From NCBI RefSeq assembly GCF_027853965.1, contig NZ_JAQGLB010000004.1, forward strand, positions 186,001-250,000: a stretch of DNA of 64,000 nt, written 5' to 3'. This stretch comes from Saccharopolyspora indica. GTDB lineage: Bacteria > Actinomycetota > Actinomycetes > Mycobacteriales > Pseudonocardiaceae. The position numbers and the translations under genes are program-made. Below the pieces are notes generated by a model. It worked only from the letters and a program-made list of their open reading frames with translations, had not been told where the DNA came from and searched no databases. Of the stretch, positions 9,473 through 18,499 are shown piece by piece. Each line of letters opens with the position of its first letter. The first letter of the stretch is position 1.

Positions 9473-10308
9473 TGGCGGTGACTTCTGCTCGGCGGCGTTC
9501 GGTGTCGGTGGTGGTGCACCTGGTGCTCGCGGTCGTCGCGCTGGCGTTCCTCGCACCGCTCCTGTGGCTGCTCACCGCGGCTTTCGACGCCGACGCCGCG
9601 TTGTCGGCGAAGGTGCCCGAGACGTTCACGCTGGACAACTTCGCGCAGGTGCTCAGCTGGGAGCAGAGCGGCCGTCCACTGTGGAACGGCTTGCTGATGT
9701 GCGCCGGTGCGGCGCTGATCTCGGTGGGGGCGGCGGTGCTGTGCGCGTATCCGCTGTCGCGCTACCAGCTGCGGTTCCGGCGGCCGTTCCTCTACGTCGT
9801 CCTGTTCGCCTCCGGGCTGCCGATCACCGCGGTGATGGTGCCGGTGTACAGCATGTTCGTGCAGCTGGAGCTGATCGACTCGATGTTCGGCACCACGCTG
9901 TTCCTGGCCGCCACCTCGCTGCCGATCGCGATCTGGATGACGAAGAACTTCATGGACGGCGTGCCGATCAGCCTGGAAGAAGCGGCGTGGGTGGACGGCG
10001 CCTCGGCGATGCAGGCCCTGCGCACGATCGTCCTGCCGCTGATCGTCCCGGGCATGGGCGTGGTCGCGATCTTCACCTTCATCACGGCGTGGGGGAACTT
10101 CTTCGTCCCGTTCATCCTCCTGCTGGACCCGGCGAAGCAACCGGCCTCGGTGGGCATCTTCACCTTCTTCGGCCAAGGCGGCCTGATCGCCTACGGCCAA
10201 CTGGCGGCCTACTCGATCCTCTACACGACCCCGGTGGTGGCCCTCTACCTGATCGTCTCCCGCTCCCTCGGCGGCGCCTTCAACCTCGCCGGCGCCATCA
10301 AGCACTGA
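9472..10308 (+). CDS. Sugar ABC transporter permease, MalG/UgpE type
   Basis: 278 aa, again starting in a TGATG overlap with the previous permease. It has an N-terminal helix (LVLAVVALAFLAPLLWLLTA) and the MalG-type EAA loop EEAAWVDGASAMQALRTIVLPL. It is the last gene of the importer operon. Its stop abuts the stop of the convergent DUF3237 gene, and I see no separate terminator between them. Confidence 0.93.
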   Translation: MAVTSARRRSVSVVVHLVLAVVALAFLAPLLWLLTAAFDADAALSAKVPETFTLDNFAQVLSWEQSGRPLWNGLLMCAGAALISVGAAVLCAYPLSRYQLRFRRPFLYVVLFASGLPITAVMVPVYSMFVQLELIDSMFGTTLFLAATSLPIAIWMTKNFMDGVPISLEEAAWVDGASAMQALRTIVLPLIVPGMGVVAIFTFITAWGNFFVPFILLLDPAKQPASVGIFTFFGQGGLIAYGQLAAYSILYTTPVVALYLIVSRSLGGAFNLAGAIKH

Positions 10309-10863
10309 TCACACGAGTTCGGAGACGCGGTAGGCCACGCCGCCGTCGACCAGGTAGCCCGAGCCCGCGGAGACGACGTCGTTGAGCCACGCGTACTGCT
10401 CGGCACCGGTCTCGAAGAGCGGGGTGGTCCGGAAGTAGTAGCGGTCCGGATCAATCCGGTGCCGTTCGGCGGGATCGGCCATCGCGGCGCGCAGTTCGTG
10501 CGGGACGGTCCAGCGGCCCTGGTAGGTCATGTGCACCAGCGCGTCGTCGTGGGTGCGCAGCGTCAGCCGGACGTCCAGCGCCATCGTGCCGTCGGGGCGG
10601 AACAGCGCCCAGTCGCCCCCGCCGGGCAGGACCTCGCCGCGCAGTCGCGGCCCTTCGAACGACCCGCCCGCCGACTGGAAGAGCACCCGGTGTCCCAGCG
10701 GCCCGGCGCCGATGTCCAGCCGCTCCAGGTCGACGACGATGTCGAACAGGTGCGCCGTCTCGATCTCGCGGACCGCCCGCTGTGCCGCCTCTCCGCGATT
10801 TTCAGTGGTGGTTGCGTTCGGTGCTGTTCTCGCGTTTTGCGGTTTCTTGTGGCTGGGTTGCAT
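10309..10863 (-). CDS. DUF3237-family protein
   Basis: 184 aa from ATG 10863, which has AGGGGA 6 nt upstream. A GTG at 10908 would add 15 residues. After a 28-residue N-terminal tail come the DUF3237 hallmarks: LGHRVLFQSAGGSFEGPRLRGEVLPGGGDW, RLTLRTHDDALVHMTYQGRW and YYFRTTPLFETGAEQYAWLN. DUF3237 is a beta-barrel family of unknown biochemical role, often found beside oxidoreductases and SnoaL-like genes, as here. The tail MQPSHKKPQNARTAPNATTT is almost identical to that of the TetR at 24.0-24.7 kb, which is odd for unrelated proteins. Confidence 0.82.
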   Translation of the reverse strand: MQPSHKKPQNARTAPNATTTENRGEAAQRAVREIETAHLFDIVVDLERLDIGAGPLGHRVLFQSAGGSFEGPRLRGEVLPGGGDWALFRPDGTMALDVRLTLRTHDDALVHMTYQGRWTVPHELRAAMADPAERHRIDPDRYYFRTTPLFETGAEQYAWLNDVVSAGSGYLVDGGVAYRVSELV

Positions 10864-10875
10864 CACGTTCCCCTG
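10782..10875 (-). repeat. Copy A of a 94-bp duplicated ribosome-binding-site/N-terminus segment
   Basis: Read on the minus strand, it starts at the ribosome-binding site (AGGGGAACGTGATG) and covers the first ~28 codons of the DUF3237 gene. It matches 24609-24702 with about five substitutions. Its base composition is clearly lower in GC than the flanks, and the match ends abruptly at both edges. Confidence 0.85.
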
Positions 10876-10911
10876 AGGTGCGGTCGGGCAGGACTCCGGT
10901 TGATGCACGGG

Positions 10912-11361
10912 TCATGACCTCGTTCCGAACAGCGTGCGCCGCACGGTGTCGGTGGAGACGCCTGATTGGGCGCAGAGTTCGGCGAGGTCGAAGGAGAACA
11001 CCTCGCTGGCGATCAGGTCGTCGGCGAACTCGAACCGGATGTGCACCGGCAGCTCGGCGCGCTCGCCGTTGGGCCGCACGCCGAACCGGTCGCCGGTCAT
11101 GGTCATCCGCGCGGTGCCCCAGCAGACCAGGGTTCCGCCGCCGGTCGCGTGGCCCGCCAGGTCGACTTCGTAGTCGGGGAAGGAGGTGAAGAACCTGGTC
11201 AACGCCTTCTCGTTCGCCGCGACTCCCCGTGCGGCGGTCCCGAACGCGGGGGTTCGCAGCACCATGTCCCGGTGCAGGAGCCGCAGGGCCGCGGGCACGT
11301 CCTGACGGTTCTTGGCCGCGGCCAGCGCTTGCGCCAGCTCCATCTTGCGAGCATCGTTCAT
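10912..11361 (-). CDS. SnoaL-like / NTF2-fold protein
   Basis: 149 aa, the typical size for this fold. Visible pattern: N-terminal helices (ALAAAKNRQDVPAALRLLHRDM), FFTSFPDYEVDLAGHATGGG, and the closing strand HIRFEFADDLIASEVFSFDLAELC. Members are polyketide cyclases, epoxide hydrolases or ligand-binding proteins, so the exact reaction is unknown. It sits upstream of the DUF3237 gene in the same direction with about 50 nt between, and is divergent from a TetR regulator across a 24-bp palindrome, so it is probably repressed by that TetR. Confidence 0.8.
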   Translation of the reverse strand: MNDARKMELAQALAAAKNRQDVPAALRLLHRDMVLRTPAFGTAARGVAANEKALTRFFTSFPDYEVDLAGHATGGGTLVCWGTARMTMTGDRFGVRPNGERAELPVHIRFEFADDLIASEVFSFDLAELCAQSGVSTDTVRRTLFGTRS

Positions 11362-11366
11362 GAACT

Positions 11367-11390
11367 AAACGTACGACCGGTCGTACGTTT
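11367..11390. promoter_or_regulatory. 24-bp perfect palindromic TetR operator
   Basis: AAACGTACGACC followed by its exact reverse complement. It lies 6 nt upstream of the SnoaL-like start codon and 14 nt upstream of the divergent TetR start, a position that fits control of both genes by the TetR protein encoded at 11405. Confidence 0.75.
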
Positions 11391-11404
11391 TTTCAAGTGG
11401 CAGG

Positions 11405-12022
11405 ATGGCGCCGATGGACGAGCTCAGGAACGCGGCGGACGGGCGCCTGCTGCGCGGCGCGCGGTCCCGGCGGGCGATCGCCCGGCACGCCGTCGACGTC
11501 GCCTCGCTGGAAGGCCTGAACGGGCTGAGCATCGGCCGCCTCGCCACCGACCTGGGTGTGAGCAAGAGCGGCGTGCAAACCCTGTTCCGGACGAAGGGGA
11601 ACCTCCAGCTCGCGGCCGCCGAGTGCGCGCGAGCGGAGTTCCAGGAGGCCGTCGTCCGCCCCGCGCTCGCGGAGCCGCGCGGTGTCGCGCGACTGCGCGC
11701 GCTGGTCGACCGGTGGCTCGCCTACGCCGAGGAGCCGCTGTTCGCCGGTGGCTGCTTCTGGGCGGCGAACCTCGGCGACTTCGACAGCCGGCCGGGCCCG
11801 GTGCGCGACGTGCTGTTCGAGCATCAGCGGGATTGGCGCGAACTCATCGCCACCGAGCTGCGAACCGCCGCCGACGCCGAGGAGATCGCCGATCTCGACG
11901 CGGATCTCGCGGCCTTCCAGATCGATGCGGTGCTGATCGCGACGAACACCGCGCTCCGCCTCGGCGAACCCGGCGCGGCGAACAGAGCTCGCCACGCCGT
12001 AGAGGCATTCCTCGCAGCCTGA
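11405..12022 (+). CDS. TetR-family transcriptional regulator
   Basis: 205 aa. The HTH is at residues ~35-60 (LNGLSIGRLATDLGVSKSGVQTLFRTKGNL). The C-terminal domain carries AEEPLFAGGCFWAANLGDFDSRPG, seen in TetR proteins with a TetR_C_6-like ligand domain. A second ATG lies three codons downstream. It most likely represses its own gene and the divergent SnoaL/DUF3237 pair through the 11367-11390 palindrome. The ligand is unknown. Confidence 0.88.
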   Translation: MAPMDELRNAADGRLLRGARSRRAIARHAVDVASLEGLNGLSIGRLATDLGVSKSGVQTLFRTKGNLQLAAAECARAEFQEAVVRPALAEPRGVARLRALVDRWLAYAEEPLFAGGCFWAANLGDFDSRPGPVRDVLFEHQRDWRELIATELRTAADAEEIADLDADLAAFQIDAVLIATNTALRLGEPGAANRARHAVEAFLAA

Positions 12023-12037
12023 CCCACCCGGATGATG

Positions 12038-12059
12038 GTCAATTTCGCAGGAAATTGAC
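12038..12059. terminator. Bidirectional hairpin between convergent TetR genes
   Basis: GTCAATTTC-gcag-GAAATTGAC. It lies 16 nt after one TetR stop and 10 nt before the convergent TetR stop. Its sequence is nearly the same as the palindrome at 58273-58294. Confidence 0.6.
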
Positions 12060-12068
12060 GCGGCCCCG

Positions 12069-12749
12069 TCAGGCCGAGCGGTCGGTGATGAGGGTGGCGA
12101 GGCCGTCGAGGATTCGGGCGAGGCCGAAATCGAGGGCCTGGTCCTGGCCTTCGGTGTCGGTCAGGGCGTTGGTGAGCGCCGGGAAGCGGTCGCCGTGTTC
12201 GCGCAGCAGTTCGGCCAGCTTCGAGCTGAGCTGCTGATCGGGGTTGCCGTCCGGTGTCGCCGCGGCCTGCTGGGCGATGCCCCGGACGTGTCCCACCAGC
12301 ACCACCACGGCGTCCATCCGCTCGCTGCCGCGGAGCCCCGTTCCGTCGAGCGCGGCGATGGCGGCTTCGGTCCACGCGAGCTCGTTGGGGCCCGGGAGGC
12401 GCGGGCCGGTCGTCGCTTCGAGGACCCACGGGTGCTGCGTGAAGCGCGGCAGCAGCGCGCGGGTCCACGCGTCCAGCCGTTCGCGCCAGCCGCCGTCGAG
12501 CTCGGGTGGTGCGCCCATCGCGAGGTCCGCCATCAGCGCGACGAGCTCCGCCTTGCCCGGCACGTAGCGGTAGAGCGACATCTTGGTGAAGCCGAGCTCG
12601 GCGGCGACGCGCTGCATCGAGACCGCGGCCAAGCCTTCGGCGTCGGCCAGCTCGATGCCGGTGCGCGCGATGCGTTCGAGGCTCAGCGCGGGTTTCGGGC
12701 CGCGTCGCGGCGCCGGCCGGGCGCCCCACAGGACCTCGTAGCCGTCCAC
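12069..12749 (-). CDS. TetR-family regulator with TetR_C (tetracycline-repressor type) domain
   Basis: 226 aa. The N-terminal HTH reads GLAAVSMQRVAAELGFTKMSLYRYVPGKAELV, followed by the long C-terminal domain typical of the TetR(tet)/ActII subgroup (LVGHVRGIAQQ, ILDGLATLI). It is divergent from an FAD monooxygenase gene. TetR and TetX-like monooxygenases are a recurring pairing, so it is probably a drug-responsive repressor of that enzyme, using the twin dyads at 12775-12824. Confidence 0.88.
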   Translation of the reverse strand: MDGYEVLWGARPAPRRGPKPALSLERIARTGIELADAEGLAAVSMQRVAAELGFTKMSLYRYVPGKAELVALMADLAMGAPPELDGGWRERLDAWTRALLPRFTQHPWVLEATTGPRLPGPNELAWTEAAIAALDGTGLRGSERMDAVVVLVGHVRGIAQQAAATPDGNPDQQLSSKLAELLREHGDRFPALTNALTDTEGQDQALDFGLARILDGLATLITDRSA

Positions 12750-12774
12750 CGGCCCTCCCTTGTGCTCGCCGAGT

Positions 12775-12824
12775 AACTGTGTCTATCGTACGCAGAAATT
12801 AACTGTTTCCATCGGACACAGAAA
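12775..12824. promoter_or_regulatory. Two tandem imperfect dyads between TetR and monooxygenase genes
   Basis: Site 1 (12775-12798) reads AACTGTGTCTATCGTACGCA then GAAA. Site 2 (12801-12824) reads AACTGTTTCCATCGGACACA then GAAA. Each is an imperfect palindrome (CTGTGT/ACGCAG, CTGTTTC/GACACAG), and the two are direct repeats 26 bp apart. They fill the gap between the divergent genes, the expected place for TetR operators. Confidence 0.65.
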
Positions 12825-12832
12825 GCGTGCAC

Positions 12833-14026
12833 ATGCGAGGAAGAGTTCTGATCTCGGGCGCGAGCGTCGCCGGACCTGCCCTGGCCTGCTGGCTCGGTCG
12901 CCGCGGCTTCGAGGTGACGGTCGTGGAGATCGCCCCGGCCCCGCGCAGCGGCGGGGCCGCCGTGGACTTCCGCGGTGACCTGCACCTGACCGTGCTGGAG
13001 CGGATGGGAGTCCTGGCGGATCTGCAGGAGGTCCAGACGGGAGGCAGCCCGATGGCCTTCGTCGACGAGCGCGAGCGCCCGTTGCTCGAACTGCCCGCGG
13101 AGTTCGCCGGCGGTGCCCTCGAAGTGCTCCGAGGAGACCTCGCGCGAGTCCTGCACGCGCACAGCGCGGACGTCGCCGAGTACGTCTTCGGTGACCGCGT
13201 CGTGGACCTCCGCGACGCGCCGGACGGCGTCGAGGCCACCTTCGCCTCGGGGGCGCAGCGCTCGTTCGACCTCGTGATCGGCGCGGACGGCGTGCACTCC
13301 GGCATCCGGCGGCTCGCCTTCGGGCCGGAGGAGCGGTTCGTCAGCCATCTCGGCTACTACGTCGCGACCTGGGACCTGCCCCGCTACCGGGACCTGCCGC
13401 CGGGGTCGGTGGGCCACAACCGGCCGGGCCGGTTCATCTCCGTCGGCGCCGACCGCCGCGACCCCGCGCGGGCGGGCGCGTTCGCGATCTTCAAGTCACC
13501 GCGGCTCGACTACGACCGCCACGACGTCGGCCAGCAGCGCGCCCTGATCAGGCAGGCCTTCGCGGGCGTGGGCTGGGAGGCGCCGCGGCTGCTGGCGGCG
13601 CTGGAGTCCGCGGACGACCTCTTCTTCGACTCGATCAACCGGGTGGACGCCGAGTCCTGGTCGCGAGGCCGGGTCGCGCTGCTCGGCGATGCGGCCTGCG
13701 GTGCGACGCTCGGCGGCATGGGCACCGGGGCCGCGGTCGTCGCTGCCTACGTGCTGGCCGGTGAGCTGGTCGCAGCGAGCGGGGAGCACCGAGCCGCCTT
13801 CGCGCGCTACGAGTCGAAGGTCCGCCCTTACGCGCAGGCGTGCCAGGGCGGCGGTGGCCGGGCCGGGAAGTTCCTGGCGCCAGGCCGTTTCGGCGCGCGG
13901 GTGCGGAATCTGATGCTGGGCAACAGGTTCCTGCTGAACCAGATGCTCAAGGTGGGCGAGAGCCTCACCAGCGACATCGAGCTGCCGGACTACGACCTGA
14001 CATTTGTCACGGGAAGTGGTGCTTAA
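12833..14026 (+). CDS. FAD-dependent monooxygenase
   Basis: 397 aa (a GTG at 12827 is the alternative start). The Rossmann motif is at residues 5-33 (LISGASVAGPALACWLGRRGFEVTVVE), a DG motif occurs at LVIGADGVHSGIRRLAFG, and the FAD-ribityl GD motif at LLGDAACGATLGGMGTG near 283. This layout is the class A flavin hydroxylase family that includes TetX and antibiotic-biosynthesis hydroxylases. Substrate unknown. Pairing with a divergent tetracycline-repressor-type TetR makes drug hydroxylation a reasonable guess. Confidence 0.85.
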   Translation: MRGRVLISGASVAGPALACWLGRRGFEVTVVEIAPAPRSGGAAVDFRGDLHLTVLERMGVLADLQEVQTGGSPMAFVDERERPLLELPAEFAGGALEVLRGDLARVLHAHSADVAEYVFGDRVVDLRDAPDGVEATFASGAQRSFDLVIGADGVHSGIRRLAFGPEERFVSHLGYYVATWDLPRYRDLPPGSVGHNRPGRFISVGADRRDPARAGAFAIFKSPRLDYDRHDVGQQRALIRQAFAGVGWEAPRLLAALESADDLFFDSINRVDAESWSRGRVALLGDAACGATLGGMGTGAAVVAAYVLAGELVAASGEHRAAFARYESKVRPYAQACQGGGGRAGKFLAPGRFGARVRNLMLGNRFLLNQMLKVGESLTSDIELPDYDLTFVTGSGA

Positions 14027-14101
14027 CGGTAGTACCCGCCTTCATGGTCGCCTGATTGAGTGATCTTCGAATCACCGAAGGTCACTGCAGAAGGGGACTG
14101 C

Positions 14102-15730
14102 ATGCGAAGCACGACACGTGCGTTAGGCGTCACCGCGGTGCTGGGGGCGTTGCTCGCGACCGGCCAGCCCGCGATGGCGAAGCCGACCGCGCCGACGTTC
14201 GACGTTCCGGCGAAGTTCGCCGAGCAGGACATCGAGTGGGCGCCCTGCTTCGAAGGCGAGCTGCCGCCGGAACTCCCGCCGGGTTCCGAGCGGCTCGAAT
14301 GCGGCACGTTCACCACGCCGATGAACTGGCACGACCCGGACAACAGCAAGGAGATCAGCATCGCGGTCAGCCGGCTCTCCCCCGAGAGCGGTCCGGCCGG
14401 TCGCGCGCTGTTCACCAATCCCGGCGGGCCGGGCGGCGCGGGCCTGTCCATGCCGCTGGCGATGCTGAACTACGGCACGGACGCGCTGCCGAACAACTTC
14501 GACATCTACGGCATCGACGTGCGCGGCACGGGCGCCAGCAGCACCGTCTCATGTGGACCGGCAGGTGAGCCGGTCCAGCAGCTCGACCCCCACGACCGCG
14601 ATCCGGCGAACATCGAGGCGATGCTGGAGATGGGGCGCGAAGCCGCTGAGTCCTGCCAGCAGCACAGCGGTGAGCTCGGCCGCTACGTCACCACCGACCA
14701 GACGGTCGCCGATCTCGACCTGCTGCGCCGGATCGAGGGGCACGACAAGATCAACTGGTACGGCGTCTCCGGCGGCACCTGGCTCGGCGCCTACCTGGCC
14801 ACCTACTTCCCGGACTCGGTGGACAAGGTGGTGCTGGACTCCAACACCGAGTTCACCGGCAGCTGGCAGCAGGTGTTCTCCTGGCAGCCGATGGCCTTCC
14901 AGCGCCGCTGGACCGAAGACCTCCGGCCGTGGCTGGCCGCGCACGACGCGACCTACCACCTCGGCACCACGCCGGAGCAGGTCCAGGCCACCGTGGACGA
15001 ACTGCGCGCGGAGCTGAAGGCGAACCCGCTGCCGAACCCGGGCGGCCCGCCGATCGACCAGGGCGTGCTGGACTCGTTGCTGCTGCAGGGCATGTACTCG
15101 AAGTACGCCTTCCCGGACGTCGGCGGGGGCCTGGCGGAACTGCGCGGCGGGACCACCTCCGAGCAGGCCACCGCCGTACTGGCCGCGGCCCGCGACCGGA
15201 ACATGCCGATGCTGGCCGACCCGCAGGACAGCATGGCCGCCACGCTGTGGTCGATCCGCTGCAACGACACCGCGTTCCGCGGCAGCCCCGGCTCGGTGGT
15301 GGCGCGCTCCGGCGTCGAGGGCGAGCGGTACCCGTTCTACGGCTACTACACGATCTTCCAGCCGTGCGTGTTCTGGGACCGCCCGGAGGTCGACCTGGAG
15401 CAGCCGACCGGCGAGGGCCTGCCGCCGGTGCTGATGCTGCAGTCGGAGAACGACCCGGCCACGGCGCTGGAGGGCGCCGAGATCGCGCACCGGGAGTTCG
15501 AGGGCTCGCGGATGATCACCGTTCGCGACGAGGGCGACCACGGCGTCTACGGCGCGGGCAACGCGTGCGTGGACGGCGCGGTGGACGCCTACCTGATCGA
15601 CGGCACGGTCCCGGCGGACATGACCTGCGACGGCATGCCGCTGCCGGATCCCGCGGTGAGCGCGTTCGCGACGACCGGCAACAGCACCCTGCTGGACCGG
15701 CTCGACGCGATCGACCGCGCGGTCGACTGA
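14102..15730 (+). CDS. Secreted alpha/beta hydrolase, TAP-like (peptidase S33)
   Basis: 542 aa. ATG 14102 follows GAAGGGG, and a cleavable signal peptide is visible (RALGVTAVLGALLATGQPAMA). The nucleophile elbow is GVSGGTWLG near residue 220, the acid is at LMLQSENDPATALEG and the His at EGDHGVYGAGNAC. The Cys pairs and TAP C-terminal domain match the Streptomyces tripeptidyl aminopeptidase/SlpD family. These release tripeptides or amino acids outside the cell. It is monocistronic and ends at a strong terminator. Confidence 0.88.
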   Translation: MRSTTRALGVTAVLGALLATGQPAMAKPTAPTFDVPAKFAEQDIEWAPCFEGELPPELPPGSERLECGTFTTPMNWHDPDNSKEISIAVSRLSPESGPAGRALFTNPGGPGGAGLSMPLAMLNYGTDALPNNFDIYGIDVRGTGASSTVSCGPAGEPVQQLDPHDRDPANIEAMLEMGREAAESCQQHSGELGRYVTTDQTVADLDLLRRIEGHDKINWYGVSGGTWLGAYLATYFPDSVDKVVLDSNTEFTGSWQQVFSWQPMAFQRRWTEDLRPWLAAHDATYHLGTTPEQVQATVDELRAELKANPLPNPGGPPIDQGVLDSLLLQGMYSKYAFPDVGGGLAELRGGTTSEQATAVLAAARDRNMPMLADPQDSMAATLWSIRCNDTAFRGSPGSVVARSGVEGERYPFYGYYTIFQPCVFWDRPEVDLEQPTGEGLPPVLMLQSENDPATALEGAEIAHREFEGSRMITVRDEGDHGVYGAGNACVDGAVDAYLIDGTVPADMTCDGMPLPDPAVSAFATTGNSTLLDRLDAIDRAVD

Positions 15731-15741
15731 TCCGAGAAGGC

Positions 15742-15777
15742 CGAGGGCGGTGCGGGAACTTCCCCGCACCGCCCTCG
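15742..15777 (+). terminator. Rho-independent terminator of the TAP-like gene
   Basis: A perfect 15-bp stem (CGAGGGCGGTGCGGG and its complement) with a 6-nt loop starts 11 nt after the stop codon and is followed by ACTTT. Confidence 0.85.
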
Positions 15778-15837
15778 ACTTTGTGCTCTTGAAGCGGCTC
15801 AGCGCCGCTGCCTGCACCGAAGCGCAGACCGTTCAGG

Positions 15838-16002
15838 TCACGGCGTACGTGCTCGTTCCGCCATCGCGACCTGGTCCCGGCGAATTCGGTCGATCTCGCC
15901 GGCTTCGGACTTCTCGCCGGACTCGTCGTCCTCGGTGCGCAGCGCGAGGAACACCGCAGCGACCGCGATCAGGGACAACGCCAGCATGGCCAGGTGGACC
16001 AT
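15838..16002 (-). CDS. Small single-pass membrane protein
   Basis: 54 aa. ATG 16002 has a GAGGGGGT ribosome-binding site 6-7 nt upstream. Residues 2-22 form one transmembrane helix (VHLAMLALSLIAVAAVFLAL), followed by a charged tail (RTEDDESGEKSEAGEIDRI...). Third codon positions are strongly G/C, as in a true gene. Function unknown. It lies alone between the TAP terminator and the pckG terminators. Confidence 0.55.
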   Translation of the reverse strand: MVHLAMLALSLIAVAAVFLALRTEDDESGEKSEAGEIDRIRRDQVAMAERARTP

Positions 16003-16142
16003 GACACACCCCCTCGGTTCGGCGCCCTTTTTCTCGGCGGATATCACTGGGACGCTTCAAGTGTCCGCCGGGTTGCTGATCGTTTGCGATTCCCCGATCT
16101 ACTCCACCGGGCTGGGTAGATCCACCTGGGCGGAAAGCAGAA

Positions 16143-16188
16143 GCGGCGTTTCCCCGAAAGAACTTCGCGTTCTTTGGGGAAACGCCGC
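16143..16188 (-). terminator. Stem-loop downstream of pckG (distal)
   Basis: GCGGCGTTTCCCC...GGGGAAACGCCGC, with the stem extended by AAAGAA/TTCTTT and a one-base bulge. It lies between the end of pckG and the small membrane gene, and could also act as the upstream boundary of the latter. Confidence 0.6.
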
Positions 16189-16220
16189 ACGATTGCGCAC
16201 GTTTCAGCGGGCTTCCGCGC

Positions 16221-16273
16221 CGGACGGGTGGTCGCGGGGCTTCCCACGTTGCCCCGGCAAGACCACCCGTCCG
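16221..16273 (-). terminator. Stem-loop immediately after pckG
   Basis: CGGACGGGTGGTC (16221-16233) is the exact reverse complement of GACCACCCGTCCG (16261-16273), with an inner GGGGC/GCCCC stem. It starts 12 nt beyond the pckG stop on the minus strand. Confidence 0.75.
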
Positions 16274-16285
16274 GGGGTCGCTCGG

Positions 16286-18100
16286 TCAGTTACCGAGACG
16301 CTGTTTGAGCGCTTCCAGCTCGTCGCGCATCGAGCTCGGCAGCGCGTCGCCGATGGTGTCGAACCACTCCTCGATGAGCGGCAGCTCCGCCTTCCACTCC
16401 TCGACGTCGACCTTCAGCGCCTCGTCGACGTCGGAGGCCGGGGTGTCCAGCCCGCCCAGCTCCAGCTCGGCGGCGTTGGGCACCCGGCCGATCGCGGTGT
16501 CGGCGGCCGCGGCCTTGCCCTCCAGCCGGTCGATGATCCACTTCAGCACGCGGGAGTTCTCCCCGAAGCCCGGCCACAGGAAGCGGCCGTCGTCGCCCCG
16601 GCGGAACCAGTTCACGTAGAAGATCTTCGGCAGCTTGCTCGCGTCGGCCTCCTTGCCGACGTTCACCCAGTGCTGGAAGTAGTCGCCGACGTTGTAGCCG
16701 ATGAACGGCAGCATGGCCATCGGGTCGCGGCGCACGTCGCCGACCTTGCCCGCGGCCGCGGCGGTCTTCTCCGAGGACAGCGTGGCGCCCATGAACACGC
16801 CGTGCTGCCAGTCGAAGGCCTCGTTGACCAGCGGGATCGTCGTCTTGCGGCGACCACCGAACAGGATCGCCGAGATCGGCACGCCCTTCGGGTCGTCCCA
16901 CTCCGGCGCCAGGATCGGGCACTGCGACATCGGCGTGCAGTAGCGGGAGTTCGGGTGCGCCGCCTTGACGTCGCCCTCCGGCGTCCAGTCGTTGCCCTTC
17001 CAGTCCGTGAGGTGCTGGGGCTCGCCCTCCATGTCCTCCCACCACACGTCGCCGTCGTCGGTGAGCGCGACGTTGGTGAACAGCGAGTTGCCCTGCTCGA
17101 TGGCGGTCATCGCGTGCGGGTTGGTCTTGCGGTTGGTGCCCGGCGCGACGCCGAAGAAGCCGGCCTCCGGGTTCACCGCGTACAGGCGGCCGTCCTCGCC
17201 GAAGCGCATCCAGGCGATGTCGTCGCCGAGCGTCTCGACCTTCCAGCCCGGGATGGTCGGGCGCAGCATCGCCAGGTTGGTCTTGCCGCAGGCCGATGGG
17301 AACGCGGCCGCGACGTAGTAGACCTTGTCCTCGGGCGAGATCAGCTTGAGGATCAGCATGTGCTCGGCCAGCCAGCCCTCGTCGCGGGCCATCGCCGAGG
17401 CGATCCGCAGCGAGTAGCACTTCTTGCCCAGCAGCGCGTTGCCGCCGTAACCGGAGCCGTAGCTCCAGATCATCCGCTCCTCGGGGAAGTGGGTGATGTA
17501 CTTGATGTCGTTGCACGGCCACGGCACGTCCTGCTGGCCGGGCTCCAGCGGCGCGCCCACCGAGTGCAGCGCGGGTACGAAGTCGGCGTCGTCACCGAGG
17601 CGCTCCAGCACCTTGGCGCCCATCCGGGTCATGATGTGCATCGACACCACGACGTACTCGGAGTCGGTGATCTCCACGCCCAGCTTCGGCGGGTCGGCGT
17701 CCAGCGGGCCCATGCAGAACGGGATGACGTACATCGTGCGACCACGCATGGATCCCCGGTAGAGCTCGGTCATGGTGGCCTTCATCTGGTTGGGGTCCAT
17801 CCAGTTGTTGGTGACCCCGGCGTCCTTCTCCTCGACCGAGCAGATGTAGGTCCGCTCCTCGACGCGCGCCACGTCCGACGGGTCCGACGCCGCGTAGAAG
17901 GAGTTCGGCTTCTTCTCCAGGCGGGTGAAGGTGCCGGCCTCGACCAGCTGGTCGGTCAGCCGCTGCCACTCCTCCGGCGAGCCGTCGCACCACACCACGC
18001 GGTCCGGCGTGGTCAGCTCGGCGACCTCGCGCACCCACGACAGCAGACGCTCGTGTTTGGTCGGTGCCTGATCGAGACCGGGGATGGTCAGTGCGGTCAT
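16286..18100 (-). CDS. pckG: Phosphoenolpyruvate carboxykinase (GTP)
   Basis: 604 aa, the full length of GTP-type PEPCK. It converts oxaloacetate plus GTP to PEP in gluconeogenesis. The kinase-1a P-loop with catalytic Cys reads [13 protein letters not shown] near 265-277. Other signatures are [50 protein letters not shown] and the C-terminal [19 protein letters not shown]. Cytoplasmic. It is a single-gene unit with a long 5' intergenic region and two terminators. Confidence 0.97.
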   Translation of the reverse strand: MTALTIPGLDQAPTKHERLLSWVREVAELTTPDRVVWCDGSPEEWQRLTDQLVEAGTFTRLEKKPNSFYAASDPSDVARVEERTYICSVEEKDAGVTNNWMDPNQMKATMTELYRGSMRGRTMYVIPFCMGPLDADPPKLGVEITDSEYVVVSMHIMTRMGAKVLERLGDDADFVPALHSVGAPLEPGQQDVPWPCNDIKYITHFPEERMIWSYGSGYGGNALLGKKCYSLRIASAMARDEGWLAEHMLILKLISPEDKVYYVAAAFPSACGKTNLAMLRPTIPGWKVETLGDDIAWMRFGEDGRLYAVNPEAGFFGVAPGTNRKTNPHAMTAIEQGNSLFTNVALTDDGDVWWEDMEGEPQHLTDWKGNDWTPEGDVKAAHPNSRYCTPMSQCPILAPEWDDPKGVPISAILFGGRRKTTIPLVNEAFDWQHGVFMGATLSSEKTAAAAGKVGDVRRDPMAMLPFIGYNVGDYFQHWVNVGKEADASKLPKIFYVNWFRRGDDGRFLWPGFGENSRVLKWIIDRLEGKAAAADTAIGRVPNAAELELGGLDTPASDVDEALKVDVEEWKAELPLIEEWFDTIGDALPSSMRDELEALKQRLGN

Positions 18101-18448
18101 CGCGTCGTGTCTCCTGACTGGGCGCCACAGCCCGGACTTGTCGCCGACGGGCTCCGTCGACGTTTGTGGGAATGCTTCGCCCCTCCCGAAGGACGGGCGA
18201 TTTGTAAAAGGGATGCACCGAGGCTAGCCGGGACAGCGGCGCGCGATGGAGATCAGTCCTGTTCGTTCTCTCACAAGAACGATAAGGGAATCGATTCAGT
18301 TGCGATCTTTCGGGTGGCGCGAACGGAGGTTCCGTTGTCGGAGACGCGCCGGAAACGATGATTTCCGGCGAATCGGGCGCGTGCGCGAACGCCCGGTGAA
18401 CCGGGGGCATCGCCCGGATGGCGGACGGCGGGGCGTCGCGGAAACGCG
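18101..18448. other. Intergenic region upstream of pckG
   Basis: About 350 nt without a supportable gene. It should hold the pckG promoter and its carbon-source control. An AT-richer patch around 18265-18310 (ACAAGAACGATAAGGGAATC) is the most promoter-like segment. No reading frame here has credible codon use. Confidence 0.5.
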
Positions 18449-18482
18449 AGAGCCCGCCCGGGGCGGTTCCCGGACGGGCTCT
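18449..18482 (-). terminator. Terminator of the DUF6802 gene
   Basis: AGAGCCCGCCCGGG pairs with CCCGGACGGGCTCT (one mismatch) around a 6-nt loop. It lies about 18 nt past the stop codon on the minus strand. Confidence 0.75.
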
Positions 18483-18499
18483 TCGAAGCGATCGAGGGG

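Noticed and set aside
15935..18361. An 808-codon open frame antisense to pckG
   Set aside because: Shadow frame created by high third-position GC; the sense strand encodes a complete PEPCK.
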